A stretch of DNA of 64,000 nucleotides from Rhodococcus rhodnii (GTDB lineage Bacteria; Actinomycetota; Actinomycetes; Mycobacteriales; Pseudonocardiaceae): the NCBI GenBank assembly GCA_000720375.1, contig JOAA01000043.1, positions 5,442-69,441 on the forward strand, given 5' to 3'. Positions 1-7,015 of this stretch are shown in pieces. A model generated the notes under the pieces. That model was not told the origin of the DNA. It made no database searches and saw only the letters and a program-made list of their open reading frames with translations. Each line of letters opens with the position of its first letter. The first letter of the stretch is position 1. Position numbers and translations under genes: made by a program.

Positions 1-1
1 T

Positions 2-2086
2 GTCGATCTGACCGGCGGCAGCGATCCAGTGCTGGCCGAGGACACCGTGCTGTCAATGGGAACCTCATGGCACAGCGGCCGGCTCGTGCTACGGCTGCGG
101 TACCGGACCGACGCGATCGACGCGGGCTACGCCGGCAGAATCGCCGACTATCACCTCACCGCGCTCGCACTGATCGCGGCCGATCCGAATGCCGAGCACG
201 GGCGGCAAAGCCTGCTGGCAGGCGAAGAACTCCTCTTCCAACTCGACCGGCTCGCCGGCCCTCGCCGGGAGTTGCCGGACCACCGGGTGCACGAACTGTT
301 CGAACAGCGGGTGGAGGCACACCCGGACGCCGTCGCAGCCGTGCACCGTGACCGGCAATGGACCTACCGGGAGCTCAACGCGCGCGCCAACCGGTTGGGA
401 CGAGCCCTGTTGGCGCGCGGCTTGCGCCGCGAAGGCGTTGTCGCGGTGGTGATGGAGCGCAACTTGGACTGGATGGCCACCGTCCTCGCGATCTTCAAAG
501 TCGGCGGCGTGTACCTGCCCCTCGAACCGCATTTCCCGGCGCGTCGCATCGCGACCGCATTGTCCCGTGCCGAGTGCACACTCGTGCTGACCGAACGCGG
601 CAGCACCACCACGCTTGATCAGGCCCTCGACTCGCTACCCGGAGTCCGGACACTGTTCGTAGACGCTGCCTACTCCGAAGACCACGCCGACGGGAACCTC
701 GGCGTCGACGTCGCGCCGGACCAACTCGCCTATGTCCTCTTCACCTCCGGCTCCACCGGCGAGCCCAAGGGCGCGATGTGCGAGCACGCGGGCATGCTCA
801 ACCACATCTACGCCAAGATCGCCGACCTGGAGATCCGTGCGGGCGAGGTGATTCCCCAGACCGGACCCCAGTGCTTCGACATCTCGGTGTGGCAGTTGGT
901 TGCCGCGCTCCTGGTCGGCGGGCGGACTCTGCTGGTCGAGCAGGAGGTGATCCTGGACGTCGAGCGGTTCGTCGACAAGATCGTTGACGGCCGGGCAGGC
1001 GTGCTCCAGGTCGTGCCGTCGTACCTCGACGTCGTGCTGTCCTATTTGGAGCAACACCCCCGCGACCTGCCGCACCTGCACACCGTGTCGCCCACTGGCG
1101 ATTTCCTGAAGAAGGAGCTCGTGCAGCGCTGGTTCGCGGCCCAGCCCAAGATCAAGCTGGTCAACACGTACGGGCTCACCGAGACGTCGGACGACGCCGT
1201 CCACGAGATCATGGACCGGGTCCCGGACGCCGAACGGGTCCCGCTCGGCCGCCCCATCAACAACGTGAATGTCTACATCGTCGACGAGAACATGTCACCG
1301 GTGCCGCTGGGTGCCCCCGGCGTGATCGTCTTCTCCGGGGTCTGCGTCGGTCGCGGGTACATCAACGACCCCGAGCGCACCCGCCTGGTCTTCATGACCG
1401 ATCCGCACTGTCCGGGCCACCGGCTCTGCCGGACCGGGGACTACGGCCGCTGGCGGCCGGACGGCAAGCTGGAGTTCCTCGGTCGCCGGGACAACCAGGT
1501 CAAGATCCGGGGCTTCCGGGTCGAGATCGGCGAGATCGAGAACGCCCTGCTGCGGGTGCCTGGCGTCCGTGACGGGGCCGTGGTGGTCACCGGCGACGCC
1601 GACCGGGGCAAGCGCCTCGTGGCCTTCTACTCGGGCAGGCGGCCGCTCGATTCCGCCGTCGTGCGGGACCGGCTGGGCGAGTTGCTGCCCGAGTACATGG
1701 TCCCGTCGGCCTTCCACTGGCGGGAAGGGCTGCCACTGACCGCCAACGGCAAGATCGACAGGAGGACGCTGACGGCGCTCGCCGGGGAACTCGGCATCGT
1801 CGAGGACGGCTTCCAGCCACCGAGCACACCGACCGAGCGGCGACTGGCGGCCGCATGGGCCGCAGTGCTCGGTATTCCGCAGGACCAGATCGACAGGCGG
1901 GACCACTTCTTCGACCGGGGAGGCACCTCGCTGTCGGCCGTGACGCTGGCGATCACCCTGGATCACGCGGTGTCCCTCACCGACGTTACCCGCCACCCGA
2001 TCCTCGCCGACCTGGCCGGGGCGCTCGACAGCAGCTCCGGGCAGGGCGCCGCCGAGTCACTGGCTCGCACTTCCAGCAGCAACTGA
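2..2086 (+). CDS. Nonribosomal peptide synthetase, 3' part (C-terminus of C, then A and T domains)
   Basis: The reading frame is open to the first bases of the window, so the gene starts upstream. The first ~80 residues look like the end of a condensation domain. A complete adenylation domain follows, with the core motifs FTSGSTGEPKG, FDISVWQ, NTYGLTET, RTGDYGRWRPDGKLEFLGR and NGKIDRR. It ends with a carrier domain carrying the phosphopantetheine serine in DRGGTSLS (about residue 643). The Asp in FDISVWQ that binds the alpha-amino group is present, so an alpha-amino acid is activated. By-eye alignment to GrsA gives a pocket code D-I-W-Q-S-T-T-D-D-K. I cannot match this to a substrate with confidence. 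There is no thioesterase, so this is not the terminal module or release is done elsewhere. The neighbouring diaminopropionate genes make that amino acid a candidate substrate (inference). Confidence 0.93.
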   Translation, partial: VDLTGGSDPVLAEDTVLSMGTSWHSGRLVLRLRYRTDAIDAGYAGRIADYHLTALALIAADPNAEHGRQSLLAGEELLFQLDRLAGPRRELPDHRVHELFEQRVEAHPDAVAAVHRDRQWTYRELNARANRLGRALLARGLRREGVVAVVMERNLDWMATVLAIFKVGGVYLPLEPHFPARRIATALSRAECTLVLTERGSTTTLDQALDSLPGVRTLFVDAAYSEDHADGNLGVDVAPDQLAYVLFTSGSTGEPKGAMCEHAGMLNHIYAKIADLEIRAGEVIPQTGPQCFDISVWQLVAALLVGGRTLLVEQEVILDVERFVDKIVDGRAGVLQVVPSYLDVVLSYLEQHPRDLPHLHTVSPTGDFLKKELVQRWFAAQPKIKLVNTYGLTETSDDAVHEIMDRVPDAERVPLGRPINNVNVYIVDENMSPVPLGAPGVIVFSGVCVGRGYINDPERTRLVFMTDPHCPGHRLCRTGDYGRWRPDGKLEFLGRRDNQVKIRGFRVEIGEIENALLRVPGVRDGAVVVTGDADRGKRLVAFYSGRRPLDSAVVRDRLGELLPEYMVPSAFHWREGLPLTANGKIDRRTLTALAGELGIVEDGFQPPSTPTERRLAAAWAAVLGIPQDQIDRRDHFFDRGGTSLSAVTLAITLDHAVSLTDVTRHPILADLAGALDSSSGQGAAESLARTSSSN

Positions 2087-2098
2087 AAGGACACCAAG

Positions 2099-3103
2099 AT
2101 GTCGTCCTCATCCCGGGCGTCGCTGCCCGGCGTGGACCTGTGCCCCGGTAAACCCCCGATACTTCGGGCCGAGGCCACTGGCGACGCGCCAGGCTGGGCG
2201 GCCGAGCACTCCGACGCGCTACGAGCTGTCGTCGCCGAGCACGGTTCGGTCCTGGTCCGCGGCCTCGGGCTGCGCGACGTGGCCGAAATCGGTGCGGTCT
2301 TCCAGCGGCTGGCCACCGGGCTGATGGCCGAGAAGGAGGCCTTCGCATCCCGGCGGACCTACTCCGGCGGCGTGTACTCGTCATCGAAGTGGCCTGCCAA
2401 CCAGCAGATGTGTATGCACCACGAACTGAGTTACCGGCTTGAGTTCCCCGGTCTGATGCTGTTCGCGTGCCTCAGCGCGCCCACCAAGGGCGGTGCGACC
2501 GCGGTTGCCGACTCTCAGGCTGTGCTGGACGCGCTGCCAGGCGAGTTGACCGAGCGGTTCGAGCGGGAGGGCTGGCTGCTCACTCGCAACTACAACGACG
2601 AGGTCGGGGCGTCCCTGGCCGGGGCGTTCGGCACTGCGGACCGTGGTGCCATCGAGAGCTACTGCCGTGCCAACGCAATCGAGTTCGAGTGGGGTCCCGG
2701 TGATGGACTGCGCACCAGGCAGCGCCGCAGCGCCGTGGTCCGCCATCCGGTCACCGGCCAGCGCTGCTGGTTCAACCAGATCGCGTTCCTCAACGAGTGG
2801 ACGATAGCCCCCGAGGTACGCGAGTACCTGGTGGACCTCTACGGCGCCGACGCGCTGCCGTTCAACACCAGTTTCGGCAACGGCGACCCCATCCGCGCGG
2901 ACGTCGTGCAGTTGCTGAACAACGTCTACGAGGCCAACACCGCACGCGAACCGTGGCAGACCGGCGACCTGATGCTTGTCGACAACATCCGCACCGCGCA
3001 CGGCAGGGACCCCTTCGAAGGGCCACGCGAAGTGCTCGTCGCGATGGCCGACACCGTGTGCCTGTTCGACTGTTCACCGTCCGTCGAGGTGATCGCCCGA
3101 TGA
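2099..3103 (+). CDS. TauD/TfdA-family Fe(II)/2-oxoglutarate oxygenase
   Basis: A 334-residue protein of the usual size for the clavaminate-synthase/TauD fold. The proximal iron ligands are visible as HHE in MCMHHELSY (about residues 103-111). A distal histidine is in NIRTAHGRDPF near the C-terminus, followed by the arginine expected for 2-oxoglutarate binding. This HHELSY pattern is typical of NRPS-linked members such as SyrP, which beta-hydroxylate an amino acid, often while it is bound to a carrier protein. Start ATG follows an AAGGA ribosome site 13 bases after the NRPS stop, and its stop overlaps the next start (ATGA), so it is in the operon. Hydroxylation of the residue loaded by the NRPS is inference; free amino acid as substrate is also possible. 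Confidence 0.88.
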   Translation: MSSSSRASLPGVDLCPGKPPILRAEATGDAPGWAAEHSDALRAVVAEHGSVLVRGLGLRDVAEIGAVFQRLATGLMAEKEAFASRRTYSGGVYSSSKWPANQQMCMHHELSYRLEFPGLMLFACLSAPTKGGATAVADSQAVLDALPGELTERFEREGWLLTRNYNDEVGASLAGAFGTADRGAIESYCRANAIEFEWGPGDGLRTRQRRSAVVRHPVTGQRCWFNQIAFLNEWTIAPEVREYLVDLYGADALPFNTSFGNGDPIRADVVQLLNNVYEANTAREPWQTGDLMLVDNIRTAHGRDPFEGPREVLVAMADTVCLFDCSPSVEVIAR

Positions 3104-4170
3104 CCACGATCCGTTCCACAGCAACGAAGTCCGCGACCTCCGAGCCGATAGGCGTGCCACCGTTCGCGGTGATCTCCGGTGCGCAGGTACAGCGCGCGCT
3201 GCAGGGGCGCGAGAACCTGATCGTGGAGTTGGTCGAGTCCACCTACCGGCTGCACAGCACCGGTCATTCGGTGAACCCACCATCCTATTTCCTGCGTTTT
3301 CCCGACCGCCCGTCCGCCAGGATCATCGCGCTGCCGGCCGCGATCGGCGGGCAGGTGCGGGTGGCCGGTCTGAAGTGGATCTCCAGCTTCCCGGAGAACG
3401 TGGCGACCGGCATCCCAAGGGCCTCGGCCGTGCTGATCCTCAACGACCACGACACCGGCTATCCGTTCGCCTGCCTGGAAAGCTCGATCATCAGCGCCAC
3501 CAGGACGGCCGCGCTGGCCGCCTCAGCGACCGACTGGCTGTCCCGCGGCAGGCCACGCCCGAAGCGCGCCGGGTTCGTCGGAGTGGGCCTGATCGCCCGC
3601 TACATCCACACCTTCCTAGCAGGCACCGGCTGGTCGTTCGACGGGATCGGTGTGCACGACCTGTGCGCCGACAGCGCCGCCGGCTTCCGTGGTTACCTGG
3701 AGCAGTCAGGCACCGCCAGCCGGGTTACCGTACACGACAGCGCCGAGCAGTTGATTCGCTCCAGCGACCTGGTGGTCTTCGCGACCGTCGCCGGTCAGCC
3801 GCATGTCGGCGATCTGTCGTGGTTCGAACACAATCCGTTGGTGCTGCACGTGTCGCTGCGTGACCTCACGCCGGAGATCGTGCTCGCCTCAACCAACATC
3901 GTCGACGACATCGAGCACTGCCTGAAGGCTGACACCTCGCCGCATCTGGCTGAGCAGCTCACCGGCAACCGGGACTTCCTGCACGGCACGCTGGACGACG
4001 TGATGGCCGGGCGAGTGAGTGTGCCGACGAACCAGCCCGTGGTGTTCTCACCGTTCGGCCTCGGAGTACTCGACCTCGCGGTGGGCAAGTACGTCTACGA
4101 CGAGGTGGTTCGTTCTGGCGAATTGCACGTCATCGACGACTTCTTCCATGAGCTGCGCCGGTACGGATAA
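3100..4170 (+). CDS. sbnB: SbnB-like N-(2-amino-2-carboxyethyl)-L-glutamate dehydrogenase (ornithine cyclodeaminase family)
   Basis: A 356-residue member of the ornithine cyclodeaminase/mu-crystallin family. The family core is visible: a KWISSFPEN segment, an SATRTAALAA segment, and an NAD-binding Rossmann glycine motif GFVGVGLIARY around residue 165. In the staphyloferrin B pathway SbnB oxidatively splits N-(1-amino-1-carboxyl-2-ethyl)-glutamate to 2,3-diaminopropionate plus 2-oxoglutarate. The adjacent SbnA-like gene makes this assignment much more likely than a true ornithine cyclodeaminase. The start ATG overlaps the stop of the oxygenase gene. The ORF is also open upstream in this frame, but that extension only shadows the oxygenase gene. 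Confidence 0.87.
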   Translation: MTTIRSTATKSATSEPIGVPPFAVISGAQVQRALQGRENLIVELVESTYRLHSTGHSVNPPSYFLRFPDRPSARIIALPAAIGGQVRVAGLKWISSFPENVATGIPRASAVLILNDHDTGYPFACLESSIISATRTAALAASATDWLSRGRPRPKRAGFVGVGLIARYIHTFLAGTGWSFDGIGVHDLCADSAAGFRGYLEQSGTASRVTVHDSAEQLIRSSDLVVFATVAGQPHVGDLSWFEHNPLVLHVSLRDLTPEIVLASTNIVDDIEHCLKADTSPHLAEQLTGNRDFLHGTLDDVMAGRVSVPTNQPVVFSPFGLGVLDLAVGKYVYDEVVRSGELHVIDDFFHELRRYG

Positions 4171-4208
4171 GCGGCCGAGTCGCTGCCGCACAAGCGAAGG
4201 GGGCAAGG

Positions 4209-5195
4209 GTGCCCGTCATCTCCGTTCCACAGGACTTCAACTCCGAGGAGCTCTACGTCGACCTCCGGTCGATCTTCGGGCACTCGCTCTTCCTGAAGTG
4301 CGAGGGCTTCAACTTCGCCGGCTCGATCAAGCTGAAGGCCGCGGCGGAGATGGTGGCAGCCGCCGAACGGGACGGAGTCCTGATGCCGAAATCAATCCTG
4401 GTCGAATCATCGTCCGGGAACCTGGGGGTGGCACTGAGCATGATCGCGGCGAGCAAGGGCTACCGGTTCCTGTGCGTGACCGACTCCCGCTGCAACTTGT
4501 CGACCAGGCGGCTGATGGAGGCGTTCGGGAGCCAGGTGCACATCATCGCCGAGCCGGATGCCAACGGTGGTTTCCTCGGCGCGCGGATCGCACACGTCCG
4601 TGGGCTGTGCGCTTCCGATGACCGGTACGTGTGGCTCAACCAGTACGCCAATCCAGGCAACTGGAAGGCACACTACAACAGGACGGCGCCAGCGATCGCG
4701 GCTGCGTTTCCAGGGCTGGACGTGCTGTTTGTCGGGGCGGGCACCACCGGGACCCTGATGGGCTGCGCACGCTACTTCTGGGAGCGGCACCGGCGGGTGC
4801 GGGTCGTCGCGGTGGACAGCGTCGGCTCGGTGACCTTCGGTGGCGCGCCGGGCCGCCGGATGATTCCCGGCCTGGGCACGAGCGTCCGCCCACCGCTGCT
4901 CGATGAGTCCTATGTGGACGAAGTGGTGCTCGTCGACGAGGCGGACACCATCCGCGCCTGTCATCGTCTAGCCAGAAGCGGATTCCTGTTCGGCGGGTCG
5001 ACCGGCACAGTGGTCAGTGGCGCGATGGGCTGGCTGGCCCGGCATGACGCACATGAACTCACCGCGGTCGCCATCGCCCCGGACCTCGGCGAGCGTTATC
5101 TCGACACCATCTACCAGACCAACTGGCTGCAAGGCGTCTACGGCGAGGACGTGCTCAGCTCCGGCGAACTGACCGCCGGTTCCCGGTCAGCCTGA
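4209..5195 (+). CDS. sbnA: SbnA-like PLP enzyme, first step of 2,3-diaminopropionate synthesis
   Basis: A 328-residue fold-type II PLP enzyme of the cysteine synthase family. The lysine that forms the PLP aldimine lies in NFAGSIKLKAA (about residues 37-42). The substrate-binding loop is ESSSGNLGVAL and the phosphate-binding loop is GAGTTGTLMG. SbnA condenses O-phospho-L-serine with L-glutamate. It sits directly after the SbnB-like gene, as in known diaminopropionate cassettes. The start is GTG after a GAAGGGGGCAAGG purine-rich stretch. A housekeeping cysteine synthase is less likely because of the operon position and the divergence of the usual NPxGSVKDR motif to FAGSIKLK. Confidence 0.86.
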   Translation: MPVISVPQDFNSEELYVDLRSIFGHSLFLKCEGFNFAGSIKLKAAAEMVAAAERDGVLMPKSILVESSSGNLGVALSMIAASKGYRFLCVTDSRCNLSTRRLMEAFGSQVHIIAEPDANGGFLGARIAHVRGLCASDDRYVWLNQYANPGNWKAHYNRTAPAIAAAFPGLDVLFVGAGTTGTLMGCARYFWERHRRVRVVAVDSVGSVTFGGAPGRRMIPGLGTSVRPPLLDESYVDEVVLVDEADTIRACHRLARSGFLFGGSTGTVVSGAMGWLARHDAHELTAVAIAPDLGERYLDTIYQTNWLQGVYGEDVLSSGELTAGSRSA

Positions 5196-5215
5196 GATAG
5201 GGAGGGGACCACAAC

Positions 5216-6373
5216 GTGGGCAGTGTGACCGGGTCGGTCGACCTGGCGGGGTGTGAATGGCTGCAGTACGACTACGGCCCCACGCGGATGGCGCGGGGCC
5301 AGCCAGGCCTGTTCACCATGTGGCGATACCGGGAGTTGCTGCCGATTCCCGACGGCCCGGTGCGGTACCCGGTACCGATCGGCGGCACACCGCTGCTGCA
5401 CGCGCCGGCCCTGAGACAGACGTTGGGCACGCCGTACCTGTGGATCAAAGACGAGACGCGTAACCCGAATGCGTCCAATAAGGACCGTGCCACCGCACTT
5501 GTGATCGAAGACGGGCTGCGGCGCGGAGTGGAGACGATCACGACCGCGTCCACCGGCAATGCGGCTGTGGCCACCGCCTTCGGTGCCGCGGCAGCCGGCA
5601 TGCGGGCCGTCATCTTCGTATCCACCGACTGCTTGCCGGAGAAGCTCGCGCTCATGACGCAGGCAGGTGCGTGGGTCTTCCAGGTGCGCGAGGGCTACGC
5701 GGCCGCTGTCGACCTGTCCCGGGCCGCCGCTCGCACGTTCGGCTGGCTCGACCGCAACACCGGCGTCAATCCGTTCACCATCGAGGCGAAGAAGACAGTG
5801 GCATTCGAGGTGTGGGAACAACTCGGCCGCCGACTCCCGGACGTGATGATCGTCCCAGTCGGCGACGGCCCCACATTGGTGGCACTCGACAAGGGCTTCA
5901 CCGAACTCGTCAGCTGCGGCCTCACCACGCGGCAACCACGCCTGATCGGCGTGCAGGCCGAGCGCTGCCAACCGTTGGTCCGAGCATGGCTCGATGAACC
6001 CACCCGTCCGGCAGAGCTGGATCCCACCGCCACGATCGCCGATGGCATCGCAGTGCTACGCCCGGCCATCGGCGACGCCGTGCTGGAGGTCGTGCGCGGG
6101 GACGGCGGAGCAATGGTGTCAGTCACCGATGACGCGCTGCTGAGCGCGGTCGCCACATTGGCAGGGCGAGCGGGCGTGGGCGCCGAGCCCGCCGGGGCAG
6201 CAGCCCTTGCCGGGCTGGAAAAAGCGATCGAACACGACCTGGTCAATCGGACGGAAACCATCGTTCTCCTAGTCACCGGCCGAGAAGTGAAAGCCGCCGA
6301 AGCCACATACAACCCCAGCCGGGTGACAGTCGTCGAAAGTCTCGACGAAGTCGAACAGGCTCTGACCTTCTGA
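5216..6373 (+). CDS. Threonine-synthase-like PLP-dependent enzyme
   Basis: A 385-residue fold-type II PLP enzyme that resembles threonine synthase. The putative Schiff-base lysine is in NASNKDRAT (about residue 86), and TASTGNAAVATAFGAAAAG is the substrate/PLP loop. PVGDGPTLVALDKGF takes the place of the phosphate-binding glycine loop. GTG start after GGGAGGGG, 20 bases past the SbnA-like stop. Threonine synthase converts O-phosphohomoserine to threonine. In a peptide cluster such a gene may instead do a beta- or gamma-replacement on a related phospho-amino acid, for example to make a methylated diamino acid. The actual substrate cannot be read from the sequence. Confidence 0.78.
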   Translation: MGSVTGSVDLAGCEWLQYDYGPTRMARGQPGLFTMWRYRELLPIPDGPVRYPVPIGGTPLLHAPALRQTLGTPYLWIKDETRNPNASNKDRATALVIEDGLRRGVETITTASTGNAAVATAFGAAAAGMRAVIFVSTDCLPEKLALMTQAGAWVFQVREGYAAAVDLSRAAARTFGWLDRNTGVNPFTIEAKKTVAFEVWEQLGRRLPDVMIVPVGDGPTLVALDKGFTELVSCGLTTRQPRLIGVQAERCQPLVRAWLDEPTRPAELDPTATIADGIAVLRPAIGDAVLEVVRGDGGAMVSVTDDALLSAVATLAGRAGVGAEPAGAAALAGLEKAIEHDLVNRTETIVLLVTGREVKAAEATYNPSRVTVVESLDEVEQALTF

Positions 6374-6393
6374 TGGTTACTTCGGCCTGAAAT

Positions 6394-6690
6394 GTGAATT
6401 GCGATGTCGGGCACCGTCGCAGAAATCAAACTCGTGGTTCCTTGCAGGGCGTGCTCTGCCAGCCCAAGCCCGCCGTATGGTCTGGCGTCACTGTCGGCGG
6501 CTCCGAACCGTTCGACGGCGTCTGGCTGCGCATGACCGGCGCCGAACCAGGCACCTGCCGCATCGCCGTCGAGCCTGCCGCTATTGACGGCTCGACACTG
6601 CGAGAATTCGGGCTATACCCATTTGGTGCAGAATATATCAACGCGGCCCACCAATCGGCGCTGCCGGTATTAGCCCATTTGGACTTTTAA
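6394..6690 (+). pseudogene. Remnant of an FxLD-type (isoaspartate-like) methyltransferase C-terminal domain
   Basis: The frame reads VWSGVTVGGSEPFDGVWLRM, then TGAEPGTCRIAVEPAAIDG. This resembles the C-terminal extension of protein-isoaspartate-like methyltransferases that accompany FxLD lanthipeptide clusters. The catalytic methyltransferase domain is absent. The stretch that should link the two halves is shortened, and the end runs into unrelated sequence. I read this as a decayed fragment left at the edge of the peptide cluster. Similarity is from memory of the family, not from a search. Confidence 0.45.
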
Positions 6691-6781
6691 GCCCATCGTC
6701 CGACTTGCGCAACCAAGAAGAATTGTGCTGCGACCCACTGTGGCTGGCTCGGCAAGATCTCTACAGTGTCGCGGGTGCGTT

Positions 6782-6819
6782 GGTCATCGGCCCTTTCGTA
6801 GGTCATCGGCCCTTTCGTA
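6782..6819. repeat. 19-bp perfect tandem repeat, two copies
   Basis: GGTCATCGGCCCTTTCGTA occurs twice head to tail (6782-6800 and 6801-6819), about 200 bases upstream of the SARP regulator gene. It could be an operator for a dimeric regulator or a simple slippage duplication. The rest of 6691-7015 shows no gene. Confidence 0.9.
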
Positions 6820-7015
6820 GGTGCGGCCACACTCGCTACTCACTCGTCAGACGGGTGTACACCGCCAAGGCTAGTGCCATGGAACACAACATCTCGATTT
6901 GTCGGATTTGGGACAATGACACCACTTGGCCATGCTCAGCCCCTTTCTCGTCCTAGAGAGCGGATACCATCGGTGATTCTCAGATCCGTGTCGGACCTGC
7001 GGTTTTGGGACGCAG

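Noticed and set aside
6782..6819. Possible CRISPR-like repeat
   Set aside because: Only two copies with no spacer between them.
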